A DNA stretch of 11,006 nucleotides from an uncultured Sphingobacteriaceae bacterium (GCA_946887045.1 CAMPKC010000085.1:1-11006); one strand, 5' to 3'. Shown: positions 1 to 9,189, counted from the stretch's first letter. Notes: generated by a model from the sequence alone, not told the origin. Numbers and translations are program-made.

Positions 1-279
1 AAAAACCTTGCTACAGAATGGGCGAAATTCAATATCCAGGTTAATGGTATCGGACCAGGCTATTTCGCAACGACGCAAACTGCGCCAATCCGTGTAGATG
101 GTCATCCATTTAACGACTTCATTATAAGTCGTACGCCTGCAGCAAGATGGGGCGACCCGGAAGATTTACAGGGAGCTACCATATTCCTCTCATCAAAGGC
201 TTCGGACTTTGTAAGCGGACATATTTTATACGTTGATGGCGGAATTCTTGCGACGCTGGGAAAAGCTGCGAACGAGTAG
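1..279 (+). CDS. kduD: KduD-like 2-dehydro-3-deoxy-D-gluconate 5-dehydrogenase, 3' end only
   Basis: Partial gene: the 5' part lies outside the window and 92 C-terminal codons remain, read in frame 1 to a TAG at 277-279. The product is the end of a short-chain dehydrogenase/reductase. Visible are the VNGIGPGYFAT segment after the active-site helix, then TPAARWGDPEDLQGATIFLSS and the C-terminal SGHILYVDGG typical of the SDR fold. The long insert after the GPGYFAT turn, the RWGDPEDLQG stretch and the DGG-[IW]-LA ending match KduD better than generic FabG-type reductases. KduD is a cytoplasmic NAD-dependent enzyme interconverting 2,5-diketo-3-deoxygluconate and 2-keto-3-deoxygluconate in pectin breakdown. 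The catalytic Tyr-x-x-x-Lys would lie just before the window, so it cannot be checked. The neighbouring pectate lyase supports the call. Another SDR acting on sugar acids remains possible. Confidence 0.82.
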   Translation, partial: KNLATEWAKFNIQVNGIGPGYFATTQTAPIRVDGHPFNDFIISRTPAARWGDPEDLQGATIFLSSKASDFVSGHILYVDGGILATLGKAANE

Positions 280-283
280 AAAT

Positions 284-323
284 AACAAGTCCCCTAAATA
301 GTTTATCTGCTTAGGGACTTGTT
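284..323. terminator. Hairpin between convergent kduD and pectate lyase genes
   Basis: The arms are AACAAGTCCCCTAA at 284-297 and TTAGGGACTTGTT at 311-323. They pair completely except for one extra C in the left arm, around a 13-nt loop. The hairpin starts 5 bp after the kduD stop and ends 11 bp from the pectate lyase stop, so it probably terminates both convergent genes. The base on either side is A/T-rich but has no long T-run, so efficiency as an intrinsic terminator is uncertain. Confidence 0.65.
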
Positions 324-334
324 GATAGTGAGCT

Positions 335-1684
335 TTATTTAACCAGACTATTTAAATAAACCTCAACATTTGTGTAAAAACTTTTAGCAGAAACTGCTTT
401 TGAATCGGACGGATCATTGCTGTTCAAGCCGTTTTCTTTTTCCCAGTCATCCGGAATACCGTCTGTGTCAGAGTCGACCAGAGCGGGTAAAGATTTTAAC
501 TCGGGCCAACCGCCAACATCGTTCTGAGAATCAATTATTCCGTTATTGGCTTTCCCCGAAATTGATACGCCGTTTCGCACTTCCTGCGTAACTCTTGAAT
601 CTACGATATCGCGCTTTAAACTCGCTCCCGCAAATTTCAATACCAAATCGAAAGCCTTAGCGGCGGTATGTGTAGTAATTGGCTCCACTTGAAAAGCCGT
701 ACCAGCCTTAACCGAATCCAAATCTTTCGTTTTAACGCCACCATTCCAGTTATCCTTGCTTATCTCTGAAAATCCGGAGATATAGTTATCAGAAAGAAAA
801 AATCTGCCGTAAGGCTTATAAGGTTCAAGCAAGCGGTCTCGTTTAGATTTTTCCGTTGCATTTCCCGGACGAAAATAGTTTCCTACAATGTTGTATCGGC
901 CTTTTTCACCTCCGTAGATGTTGTTACTCGCCCAATTGTAAATTACATTATTGCGAAAGTCTACCAACTCGTCAGCAGAATTTGGCGTACTGCTGGAACC
1001 ACTAAAACGAGGCATCCTGCTATTATGACTTGCAATTAAGTTATGATGAAAAGAAGCTCCTCGTCCGCCCCATATTCCGCCATAGCCGTGATCTCCTTTC
1101 TCATGAACCGAATGGTTTAAGCTCTCCGATATAATGCACCACTGCAAAGTGAAATCTTTGTTATTGTAAAAAGACGCACACTCATCAGTTGCCCAACTTA
1201 CAGAGCAATGATCAATTATGACATTACTGACGCCCTTTGTTCCACCAAATGCATCTCCCTGAAATTTTGATTCATCACCCAGCCGAAAACGCATATAGCG
1301 GATGATTACATTATCGGCTTTTACATTCATCGGGTAATTTTTTATGGCGATACCATCGCCGGGTGCTGATTGCCCCGCAATTGTAATATCGGGGTTATTA
1401 ATATCCAGAGGCGATTCCAAAGCAATCGTACCTGAAATTTTAAACACAATAATACGCGGGCCTTTCGCCTGGATGGCCTTTCTTAAACTACCGGCTCCAC
1501 TGTCGTTAAGGTTCGATACAAACAGTACTTCTCCTCCACGCCCGCCGGTGGTGTATTTACCGAAGCCTTCGGCGCCGGGGAAGGCGATGGGTTTAGTATT
1601 GTTTTTTTCTGCTGAAGATGTTATGATGTGGGATGCGCAACTTGTAAGGAAAAGTGCGACTAAGAAAATCAGGATTCTATTCAT
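335..1684 (-). CDS. Lipoprotein pectate lyase, polysaccharide lyase family 1 type
   Basis: The 449-aa product should cleave polygalacturonate by beta-elimination, giving unsaturated oligogalacturonides, at the cell surface or in the periplasm. I start it at the ATG at 1682-1684 because this gives a clean lipoprotein signal peptide (MNRILIFLVALFLTSC, lipid Cys16). An upstream in-frame ATG at 1741 would add a hydrophilic stretch encoded inside a terminator. The mature domain opens with AFPGAEGFG (residues 34-42) and GGRGGEV, the usual entry of Bacteroidota PL1 enzymes. DHCSVSWATDE (158-168) holds acidic residues suited to calcium binding, and HNSRMPRF (220-227) carries the probable catalytic arginine. 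The C-terminus has DSDTDGIPDDWE (404-415), a calcium-binding thrombospondin-3/dockerin-like loop common in this family, then YTNVEVYLNSL. Gene order places it last in the pectin cluster, after a terminator. Exact PL1 subfamily is not decided here. Confidence 0.9.
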   Translation of the reverse strand: MNRILIFLVALFLTSCASHIITSSAEKNNTKPIAFPGAEGFGKYTTGGRGGEVLFVSNLNDSGAGSLRKAIQAKGPRIIVFKISGTIALESPLDINNPDITIAGQSAPGDGIAIKNYPMNVKADNVIIRYMRFRLGDESKFQGDAFGGTKGVSNVIIDHCSVSWATDECASFYNNKDFTLQWCIISESLNHSVHEKGDHGYGGIWGGRGASFHHNLIASHNSRMPRFSGSSSTPNSADELVDFRNNVIYNWASNNIYGGEKGRYNIVGNYFRPGNATEKSKRDRLLEPYKPYGRFFLSDNYISGFSEISKDNWNGGVKTKDLDSVKAGTAFQVEPITTHTAAKAFDLVLKFAGASLKRDIVDSRVTQEVRNGVSISGKANNGIIDSQNDVGGWPELKSLPALVDSDTDGIPDDWEKENGLNSNDPSDSKAVSAKSFYTNVEVYLNSLVK

Positions 1685-1719
1685 ATCTGGTATAAATGAG
1701 GAAAGAGATGTGCCATTCG

Positions 1720-1766
1720 AAAAAAACCTGAAGCCGTCCACTATTTCGGTGAACTGACTTCAGGTT
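1720..1766 (-). terminator. Intrinsic terminator after the susC-susD-beta-helix operon
   Basis: Read on the minus strand, AACCTGAAG (1766-1758) and CTTCAGGTT (1733-1725) form a perfect 9-bp stem with a 24-nt loop. The T-run (minus-strand complement of A1720-A1726) follows directly. This is a standard rho-independent layout. It lies 57 bp after the beta-helix gene stop and about 35 bp before the chosen pectate lyase start, so it should separate the lyase from the operon unless transcripts read through. Confidence 0.75.
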
Positions 1767-1775
1767 AGAGTATAT

Positions 1776-1800
1776 GGGAAATTAACTTTCCCGTTAATTT
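1776..1800 (-). other. Two overlapping, mutually exclusive stem-loops
   Basis: GGGAAA (1776-1781) pairs with TTTCCC (1787-1792) around TTAAC. AAATTAAC (1779-1786) pairs with GTTAATTT (1793-1800) around TTTCCC. Both are perfect, but they share bases and cannot form together. The element begins 22 bp after the beta-helix gene stop and precedes the intrinsic terminator. It may be a 3'-end stabiliser or simply A/T-rich palindromic sequence. Confidence 0.45.
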
Positions 1801-1822
1801 ACAGGAGATCTCTCAAATAAAT

Positions 1823-3973
1823 TTACCTCCAACGGGGATCTCCAATTCCTTTGGTATAAATTGGATGGTTTAGAACCGCAGGAGTATTCTTGAAAAACAA
1901 GCCATTCAGGTTATAAATATGAGCATCAACAGCCCAATTCGCTCCTACCTTTTTTCCTTTCGGATAAGGGTCGACCATCAGGTTCTCCGGAGCTATTGGA
2001 GTTGGGCCGGTTATCACCTTTGTTGCTTCCAAACCACCGACATTCAATGCTCCTCCGTTAAATCCGGCACCCCGACTGTTATGGCTAAAGGGCTGGTTAT
2101 TAAATATTTCAGCGGACGAGTAATAGGTAATCGCATTATTTGCCGACTTTGCTGAGGTTGAATAGTTATCGGCAATATCGAAGCTTAAACCCGGGCGATA
2201 CGTCCTGAAGTCCATTCCGCTCAGAAACAATGGCCTGTCGTCACCGGCAGCTTTAACGGCGATAAAGAGGTTTTTCTTAATCGTATACTTGCTATTGGCA
2301 GGCGGATTCTGATGTTGTATGAGGAATCGGCCGTTTGTAATTGCAAATGCATTTAAAAACGTATTGTTTTCAATAGTGACATTCCAAACGACACTCGGTG
2401 CCCATGCCAGATTTGCATTTTCACGTAAAAGCTGGTCATAACTCATTCCAATAAATGAGTTATTTTTAATTACCACATTATTGAAAATATTTGTTTTTTC
2501 CGACTTTGCATCGCCCGTAATCAATGGATACCCACGCCCATTAACATCATACATACCGACATCATGGAACAAACACTTATCAATAGTGATATTTTCAATA
2601 ACCTGACGGTTCGAGCCTTGGGTTCTGAACCAGCTACGGACCATACCCTGAAAGTTACAGTTACGAGCCTCTAATTTAGAGCAGGTGAACGGCATAGACG
2701 CCGAGTGCTGGTTTATAAAATAGTTGCCGGTAATTACCTTACCCGGATGTAAAGATTGATTGAAGAAATTAACCGCATATGGCACTTCGAAATTAATATC
2801 GTCGAAAATGACGTCACCCACGGTAATACTTCCGATTTCACCGGCTTGTGCCGGGCGTCCGAGCTGGAAGTTATAAGCAAGTGAACCATTGTTGGTGTCA
2901 TTATAGCCAAGTCCCATAAAAACGGTTGGCTTAGTGCCCGGAGTGTTTGTTTTCAGGGTTAAGCCTTTAGCTAAAACAACACCGCTACCTAAATAGTAAT
3001 TTTTGCCTGCTTCGAGCATGAATATCGTGCCTTCTGCGAGGGTATTATCAAATAGAAAATTATTTAAAATGGTATCAAGGCGCGACGCATTATGCTGTTT
3101 TGCCCAGGTATTTGTCTGGTCAACTATATGCTTAATAAGAATGGGTGCACCTACCTGGCCTCTCATGCGGACCATGCTCGTGTTGTACAACCGATCCCAG
3201 TAGCGCACAACCTTATTATTAAGCCCGTTCACAACATACAAGGCATTTGAGCTTAGGCCTGTGACATCAATATATCCATTTGTCAGGTTTGCCTGAGTCA
3301 GCTTAATTGTTTGCGAAGGCAAATCTCTGTTAACCGAAGCCGGCTGGACAAGGATCTCGTCTATCAAAAATTTACCATTCTCATATTGAAAGCTAGGGTT
3401 CAGAACAGTGGGATCTGAATTATACACTTTCAGGTCAAACCACACCCTCATACTGGTTTCCGTTACACTAGACACAGAAACAACATCGGGAATACCTCTC
3501 CGCTCCCCCATTTCCCATTCTGCACGTTCGTCATTATGGCCGGGATCTCCTTTCCCATACCACTTTGAATGATAAGCCTCTCCCATGGGAGAAAGCGTTT
3601 GTATTGCGAAATTATGTTTGGTTGAGTATTGCAAATCTTTCTTTGTGTATTTAAGCACTTCCGGTCCAACAATGGTATCCCAAAGAATATCGGCTGGATT
3701 GTCCCAGGAACCGGCCTGAGTTTTCATCTGAAGACGGTAGCCCACGGCGCCATTGATGCCGTTCCATACCAGGTACATATCGTTTGTATTAACAACCTGA
3801 CTTGCTAAAGGGTCACCGGACTTTCCGGTATTTGCCTGTTGACGAAACATGGCCATAAAGGACCGGTTTTCTTCTTCGTCGCTAAGTTCAAGAATCTCCT
3901 TCTTGCAGCCATTGAAAACCATTGTCATCAAGCATGCCAGGACAATGTTTAGTATAAAAATTTTAGTTTTCAT
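1823..3973 (-). CDS. Surface lipoprotein with FN3-like and parallel beta-helix (DUF4957/DUF5123-type) domains
   Basis: The 716-aa protein has a lipoprotein signal (hydrophobic 4-20, lipid Cys23 in FNGCKKE), so it is an outer-membrane lipoprotein, probably surface-exposed. Residues about 60-135 look like a fibronectin-III-type module (YLVWNGINGAVGYRLQ, then FAIQTLSP), followed by a second beta-rich region at about 160-275. EGTIFMLEAGKNYYLG (315-328) and the following GLTLKTNTPGTKP resemble DUF4957. From about 410 to 605, recurring Asn-x-Phe rungs (GNYF, NCNF, KCLF, NNSFIG, NNTFLNA, KNLF) indicate a right-handed parallel beta-helix. The ending GIGDPRW is typical of DUF5123 proteins. It follows susD by 22 bp, where a SusE-like surface glycan-binding protein would sit. 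Binding of pectic chains is the safest inference. Lyase activity is possible because pectin lyases share this fold, but I see no catalytic motif I can name. Confidence 0.78.
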   Translation of the reverse strand: MKTKIFILNIVLACLMTMVFNGCKKEILELSDEEENRSFMAMFRQQANTGKSGDPLASQVVNTNDMYLVWNGINGAVGYRLQMKTQAGSWDNPADILWDTIVGPEVLKYTKKDLQYSTKHNFAIQTLSPMGEAYHSKWYGKGDPGHNDERAEWEMGERRGIPDVVSVSSVTETSMRVWFDLKVYNSDPTVLNPSFQYENGKFLIDEILVQPASVNRDLPSQTIKLTQANLTNGYIDVTGLSSNALYVVNGLNNKVVRYWDRLYNTSMVRMRGQVGAPILIKHIVDQTNTWAKQHNASRLDTILNNFLFDNTLAEGTIFMLEAGKNYYLGSGVVLAKGLTLKTNTPGTKPTVFMGLGYNDTNNGSLAYNFQLGRPAQAGEIGSITVGDVIFDDINFEVPYAVNFFNQSLHPGKVITGNYFINQHSASMPFTCSKLEARNCNFQGMVRSWFRTQGSNRQVIENITIDKCLFHDVGMYDVNGRGYPLITGDAKSEKTNIFNNVVIKNNSFIGMSYDQLLRENANLAWAPSVVWNVTIENNTFLNAFAITNGRFLIQHQNPPANSKYTIKKNLFIAVKAAGDDRPLFLSGMDFRTYRPGLSFDIADNYSTSAKSANNAITYYSSAEIFNNQPFSHNSRGAGFNGGALNVGGLEATKVITGPTPIAPENLMVDPYPKGKKVGANWAVDAHIYNLNGLFFKNTPAVLNHPIYTKGIGDPRWR

Positions 3974-3995
3974 ATTTCATTTTTTTGATGCCTTA

Positions 3996-5924
3996 TTAAT
4001 TGTAGCCGTAGTGATTCTTATAGGTACCATTGCTCATTTGAAGCGCAGAGTTCGGTAAAGGCAGAATATAACGCACAGGGGGCAAATTGTTATGATTCAT
4101 ACTTTCCCAATTAGATGCGGGGCCCCCTTTAATATAGCCGCGGAACGAGTAAAGAATCTGGTTTCTGGGCATTGAAGTGTCTTCGTTATACCATGCATAT
4201 AAAGTTGCCGTCTCCCAGCCGGTACCCGGATGCAGAGCAGCTTCCCAAGGGTTGTAGAATCTAATAACCGGCAAAGTAGTATTCGGATAATCGTACCTAT
4301 TGCCTGTGTTTGCTTCACGCTTGTAAAACTTGTTAACCGGCAGATTCTGATATTTTTCGAACCCTGCCATGAAGTCGCCTCCAGCCAATGAAGCTACGAT
4401 ATAGTATTCCATAAAACTATCGTACACTACTTTCGAATAAAGGTTCCAGCGAACCAAATCTTTCCAGCGTATGTTTTCGCCACCAAATTCCCATTTCCGT
4501 TCGTTTACTATTGCGTTAAAGAACGACTCTTTAGAGGCAGCTACCGTGCTGGTATAGCCATTAACTTTTGTCGCCTCGAATCCAGGTGCAAAGGCGCGCT
4601 TGCGAACAGCTTTGAAAGCAGTGATTGCTTTTACTCCATTTGGCCCGCCTAACCCTTCTTCTACCTCATTAACAGCCTCGGCATACATTAATAAGATATC
4701 AGCATAGCGCATGTAAGGAAGGTTAATACCGGTCCCACCAGCACTGTTATTTCCTAACGCATTCGACGGACTAGCCCATAATTTTGACCATTTATTATTG
4801 TACATGCTATAGTCTGCGAGTACCTGTGGCACTCCTACAGCGTCGTAATTCCACGTTCCAACGGTATAGTCCCTCCTGAGATCCTCGCGGTCGAAGGAAT
4901 AATGATAGAAAGCATTTAGGCGCATACCGCCATTAGAGCCCCCCCATACGTGATTCGTAACACCTTCAACTGAGGAAACTGCAGGCCCGGTAACATAGCC
5001 AACATTACCGTTCACTCGTTTAAGGAGAGGAATCTCAAAAATTGGATCATCATCATTGTCTACAATGTAGTTTACCTGATCAATGAATACATCTCTGTAC
5101 GTTTTAAAAAGGCCATGTTTCCCGGATGAAATAACCGAATCAGCATATTGCATGGCAATTTGGTAATATTCCTTATAATCCGGCATACGTTTCATTGTAC
5201 CGTTAACCCCCTCTGGGTATAAGGAGTACCCGCCGCGGGTTAAAGCCATCCTGGCGATCATTCCCTGACAAAATTCCTTCGATGCCCGTTCCACACCATA
5301 ATCCAATTCAACGGCATATTTCATGCCTCGGGAAGCATCCTTCAAATCATTGATAAGGAAACTCAAGATTTCGTTTCGGTCAGTCAAAGGGATTACAAAA
5401 GATGATCCGAGTTTAGAGGATGGCGTTGTGTTAAAAGGCACATCGCCAAACATGACTACCAGATCATGGTAGAACATCGCTCTTAAGACTTTAGCCTCCC
5501 CGAGTTGCTGGGTAAGTTCTTTGTCGTTCATACTAAAAACCGGGCTACTCTGTACTCCATCTATGAAGATATTGGCGCGCTCAATTCCTTCATATTGCTT
5601 GTTCCAAAACTTTTGGATGGAAGAGGCATGTTGGGCACCGTCAAATGCTCTGAAATCTTCACCATTTATGCTCGGTAGCTCGGTTGAGAAAGGAGTAAAC
5701 TCCACATCACTGTTTAAAGCAAATGTACTGAGGTAAGCGCTGCCGTAGGTATCGTTGCTCATTAAAGAAGCATATACCGCCGTTAATACCCTGTTAATTT
5801 CTTCTTTACTTCCAAAAACATAATCGTTTTCGTATTTCGAGTCGGAATTTACCTCAAGGAAATCTTTCTTGCAGGAAGCAAGAGAGATAAATATGGTACT
5901 TAGAATTATTATATATTTCCTCAT
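3996..5924 (-). CDS. susD: SusD/RagB-family glycan-binding outer-membrane lipoprotein
   Basis: The 642-aa product is the surface lid that captures oligosaccharides and hands them to the paired SusC channel. It has a lipoprotein signal, with LASC (Cys18) followed by KKDFLEV, the standard SusD start. Family landmarks appear in order: VLRAMFYHDLVVMFGDVP (146-163) in the helical TPR-like part, MRYADILLMYAEAVNE (405-420), NERKWEFGGENIRWKDLVRW (474-493), and the C-terminal PVRYILPLPNSAL (616-628), which normally closes the domain. It is somewhat longer than the archetypal B. thetaiotaomicron SusD of about 550 residues, as is common in polysaccharide loci. It lies 34 bp after susC and 22 bp before the beta-helix gene on the same strand, so these three are probably cotranscribed. 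The ligand is inferred to be oligogalacturonide from the neighbouring pectate lyase and KduD. The symbol denotes the family. Confidence 0.95.
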   Translation of the reverse strand: MRKYIIILSTIFISLASCKKDFLEVNSDSKYENDYVFGSKEEINRVLTAVYASLMSNDTYGSAYLSTFALNSDVEFTPFSTELPSINGEDFRAFDGAQHASSIQKFWNKQYEGIERANIFIDGVQSSPVFSMNDKELTQQLGEAKVLRAMFYHDLVVMFGDVPFNTTPSSKLGSSFVIPLTDRNEILSFLINDLKDASRGMKYAVELDYGVERASKEFCQGMIARMALTRGGYSLYPEGVNGTMKRMPDYKEYYQIAMQYADSVISSGKHGLFKTYRDVFIDQVNYIVDNDDDPIFEIPLLKRVNGNVGYVTGPAVSSVEGVTNHVWGGSNGGMRLNAFYHYSFDREDLRRDYTVGTWNYDAVGVPQVLADYSMYNNKWSKLWASPSNALGNNSAGGTGINLPYMRYADILLMYAEAVNEVEEGLGGPNGVKAITAFKAVRKRAFAPGFEATKVNGYTSTVAASKESFFNAIVNERKWEFGGENIRWKDLVRWNLYSKVVYDSFMEYYIVASLAGGDFMAGFEKYQNLPVNKFYKREANTGNRYDYPNTTLPVIRFYNPWEAALHPGTGWETATLYAWYNEDTSMPRNQILYSFRGYIKGGPASNWESMNHNNLPPVRYILPLPNSALQMSNGTYKNHYGYN

Positions 5925-5958
5925 GTCTATGTAGTTAATCTGTCTTTATACCCCTGGA

Positions 5959-8900
5959 TTAAAAAGTTACGTTAAAACCAGCCAGAAAACTGCGGCTTCG
6001 TGGATAACGGTCGATGTCTATGCCTGGTGTTAGTCCGGTTTGCACATCCACTTCAGGGTCATAACCCTTATATTTAGTCAATATGAACAAGTTGTAACCG
6101 CTGGCAAACACCCGCAGGTTGCCCACCTTGATCCGTCTCAAAGCACTTTGTGGTAAAGTATAGCCCAGGGTAAGATCCTGTAAACGCAGGAAAGAGCCAT
6201 CTTCAATAAAGTAAGAGTGGGTTACATTTTTGCCGATATCTACCGGACTAAAGATTTCAGCATCTGCGTTGATCTGCTGATACTGAGTAGTATAACGAGC
6301 ATCACTCACCATCCTGTCTCCGGTAGCGTCGTCTGCATAGCGCCAGCGCCGGCTTTCGTTAAACTCCGGAAGGATATTGAAGTAATTATTTCTGTTGTCT
6401 TTGAACGACGACAAGGTATAACGCGTAGCATTGTTTATATCGAATCCGTACATCCCAAAGAAGTTAGCAGACATATCGAAATTACGCCAGCCACCCTGCA
6501 AGTTGAGACCACCGCTGAATTTTGGATTGGTATTCCCTATCACCACTCTGTCGTTGGCATTTACCACATTGGTTTGCCCATCTTCATCCACAAAGTTCTT
6601 GAATTTCGGCCTACCCGGCTGGGTGCCGAAAAGCGCATCGTTATTTACCGTTCCAGGTTTGGCCACATAGTTGAGCCCTTGCATGTCGAATTCATCAAAT
6701 CGGTAAATACCATCATAAACGTAACCATAGATGAGTCCCAGTTGATCGCCTACCTTTAACATGTAATCGCTTTCTGTAGGTTGCCAACCGCCCCGGCCAG
6801 AGGTCAGCCAAATCTCATTTTCAGTGCCATTAAGTTTATCTATACTTTTCTTATTCGTTCCAAAAGTCAAAGTGGTATTCAGGTAAGCTTTCTTACTTTT
6901 AATAACCTGTGCATTAACCGCTAGTTCAAATCCCCTGTTTGACACCTGGGCAATGTTTTGTATTTGTTGGCTATATCCCGTTGTGTTAGGGATATTGCTC
7001 GTATAAAGCAAGTCTTTTGTGGTATTCCAATACACTTCAGGTGTTATGGTCAGGCGATCTTTTAACATTGCGATATCGAAGGCCAAGTTGCGGGTGAGGG
7101 AAGTCTCCCATTTAATATTCGGGTTATAAAATACACTCCCACCGGTATTAGTATAGTATTCGGATCCGGCTTCACTGCCTTCTCCCCAGCCTGGCCCCCC
7201 CGTTCCTTTAACCGTGTATTGATAGCGCCACATATCGTCATCAATCTGGTTATTACCCGCTGTACCGATCGCAGCCCGTATCTTAATCTGCGAGAACAAG
7301 TCCTGATCAGCCATAAAAGGTTCGTTTGTTACTACCCAGCCGGCCCCGATAGCTGGAAAATGTCCCCAGCGATTTCCCGGCGCAAACTTAGTCGAGCCGT
7401 CAGCGCGGTAGGTGAGTGTAAGCAGGTATTTTTTTTCAAAATCGTAATTGGCCTGACCAAAGAACGACGAGTATCTTTCAGGTGAAGTGATGAACGATGA
7501 AGATCTCCAGGGAGTTCCCAAGCCCAGATTTCGTATGGCTCTTTCCGGTTCTACTGTTTTTGGAAAATATCGTGACTCATTTGAGCTTGTAAACTGCGAT
7601 GCAGTCCTGAGTTCCTGTCCAATCAGGAATCTATAGCTGTGTTTATCTTTGGACGCTTTATACTCTAAGGTATTAGTCCATCCGTACCTGTTTCTTCTTT
7701 GGGTTTCAAGATCTGTTACAGGTTGATTGAGGTTATCCCTTCCAACTTTAGTCAGGTCGCCCGAAAACTCATCTGTAAACCTATATGCCATAAATTGTGT
7801 GCCTTGAGAATTAAAAATCAGACCTGGCACAATTTTCCATTCAATTGAAGCTTGATTGGTGAACTCATATCCGTTTCTTCTCAAGTAGTTTTGGTCAATG
7901 TCTCCTTTTGGATTGTTATACACAAAAAACCGTTCATCGTCTGGATCAATGTCTTCTGCAGGAAAATACGAAAATTCGCGAAGACCATTTGACGGACGAT
8001 AGCGCAGCACATTGCTAATACCGCCAGCTCCTACTTTATCTGCGCCGGCACCTTTGTCCTGACGGTAGGAAAACCGCGGGTATATCATCACCTTCACTTT
8101 ATCAGAGACGTCGATACTTAATTTTGTATTAACGTTAGTTCGGGTAACACCCGATCCCATTAGTACACCCTCCTCGTCATGATGGGTTACGCTTGTGTTG
8201 AACCTCAGCGCTTGTGAACCACCATTTAGGGTGAGGTTATACATCTGATTTATCGGATTCCCGCCTAAGATTTCATCCTGCCAGTCATTTCCTTCAAATC
8301 GCTTATATAAACTTAAATCGGCCGGGTTACCAAAGTTGCCCCGAAATCTCTGGCGGTCTCCATTATTACCTACAACTGATTCATATTGGATTTTTACGAA
8401 CTCGTAAGGGTTCATCAAGTCCATTTTTCGGGCGAGTGTTCTTACCTGCGTGTTGTGGTTGAAATTAACGCTCAGTTTACCTGCTTTGGCACGTTTGGTG
8501 GTAACCACAACAACCCCGTTTCCACCACGGGCACCAAAAATCGCGGTTGAGGAAGCATCCTTTAGAATATCAATACTCAGAATATCTGTGGGTGGAATGT
8601 CATTGATGTTATCAACGGCAAATCCGTCAACGATAAAAAGAGGAGAATTACTTTGCGTTATAGAGGTACCTCCGCGAATACGAATATTAATCTCGGCGCC
8701 TGGCTGACCATCCACACTGGTCACCTGTACACCGGCTGCCTTTCCTTGCAATGCCTCCGCAGCCGAAGACACCGGAGCAGTTGCTAATGTTCTTCCGGAA
8801 ACTGTAGAAACCGAACCGGTAAGCTCGGCTTTGGGCACAGCAGAACCGTAACCCATACCAACAACGACAACTTCTTCCAAGGCCTTGGAGTCCTCTGCCA

Positions 8901-9189
8901 TTGTAATGCTAACCGGGCCGTTTCCCTTCACTGAAACAATCTGAGTTGTAAAACCGATCATTCTAGCCTCGAGCTCGACGGTTCCAGTCTGGGTCGTCTG
9001 GAGAGAGAATTTTCCAGTTTCATCTGTAATGGTTGCCACCTTGGTTCCCCGAAGTAAAACTGAGACACCTGGCAAACCCTCTCCTGTGCCCTTTTCTATT
9101 ACCGTACCGGTAATTTTCCTTTCCTGAGCAAACAAGCTGAGAGAAACCCACAGCAAGATTGGGAGAAGTAGCAGTCTTTTCATAATCAT
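5959..9189 (-). CDS. susC: SusC/RagA-family TonB-dependent outer-membrane transporter
   Basis: The 1076-aa protein is the barrel that imports oligosaccharides across the outer membrane using TonB energy. The signal peptide ends near LSLFAQ (residues 17-22). A carboxypeptidase-D regulatory-like domain follows (ITGTVIEKGTGEGLPGVSV, then TDETGKFSL, about 25-100). EEVVVVGMGYG (105-115) precedes the plug. The plug contains IRIRGGTS (169-176), VDGFAVDNINDIP (187-199) and ILKDASSTAIFGARGGNGV (208-226), the characteristic SusC plug sequence. The rest is barrel, ending in an aromatic residue (LAGFNVTF), as expected for barrel assembly. No STN domain is present, which argues against direct signalling to an anti-sigma factor. 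Two in-frame starts exist (9189 and 9183); the second gives MKRLLLL and is equally plausible. Pairing with the next gene, 34 bp away, is firm. Pectic substrate is inferred from context, and the symbol denotes the family. Confidence 0.96.
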   Translation of the reverse strand: MIMKRLLLLPILLWVSLSLFAQERKITGTVIEKGTGEGLPGVSVLLRGTKVATITDETGKFSLQTTQTGTVELEARMIGFTTQIVSVKGNGPVSITMAEDSKALEEVVVVGMGYGSAVPKAELTGSVSTVSGRTLATAPVSSAAEALQGKAAGVQVTSVDGQPGAEINIRIRGGTSITQSNSPLFIVDGFAVDNINDIPPTDILSIDILKDASSTAIFGARGGNGVVVVTTKRAKAGKLSVNFNHNTQVRTLARKMDLMNPYEFVKIQYESVVGNNGDRQRFRGNFGNPADLSLYKRFEGNDWQDEILGGNPINQMYNLTLNGGSQALRFNTSVTHHDEEGVLMGSGVTRTNVNTKLSIDVSDKVKVMIYPRFSYRQDKGAGADKVGAGGISNVLRYRPSNGLREFSYFPAEDIDPDDERFFVYNNPKGDIDQNYLRRNGYEFTNQASIEWKIVPGLIFNSQGTQFMAYRFTDEFSGDLTKVGRDNLNQPVTDLETQRRNRYGWTNTLEYKASKDKHSYRFLIGQELRTASQFTSSNESRYFPKTVEPERAIRNLGLGTPWRSSSFITSPERYSSFFGQANYDFEKKYLLTLTYRADGSTKFAPGNRWGHFPAIGAGWVVTNEPFMADQDLFSQIKIRAAIGTAGNNQIDDDMWRYQYTVKGTGGPGWGEGSEAGSEYYTNTGGSVFYNPNIKWETSLTRNLAFDIAMLKDRLTITPEVYWNTTKDLLYTSNIPNTTGYSQQIQNIAQVSNRGFELAVNAQVIKSKKAYLNTTLTFGTNKKSIDKLNGTENEIWLTSGRGGWQPTESDYMLKVGDQLGLIYGYVYDGIYRFDEFDMQGLNYVAKPGTVNNDALFGTQPGRPKFKNFVDEDGQTNVVNANDRVVIGNTNPKFSGGLNLQGGWRNFDMSANFFGMYGFDINNATRYTLSSFKDNRNNYFNILPEFNESRRWRYADDATGDRMVSDARYTTQYQQINADAEIFSPVDIGKNVTHSYFIEDGSFLRLQDLTLGYTLPQSALRRIKVGNLRVFASGYNLFILTKYKGYDPEVDVQTGLTPGIDIDRYPRSRSFLAGFNVTF

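Noticed and set aside
1685..1741. Longer pectate lyase start at 1741
   Set aside because: The extra 19 residues would be hydrophilic, would hide the lipoprotein signal peptide, and would be encoded in the intrinsic terminator.
1344..1757. 137-codon plus-strand open frame antisense to the pectate lyase
   Set aside because: It is the complement of the conserved lyase N-terminus and has no independent coding evidence.
6217..6759. 180-codon plus-strand open frame inside susC
   Set aside because: It lies wholly antisense to the conserved susC barrel coding sequence and has no recognisable domain or signal; it is a shadow frame.
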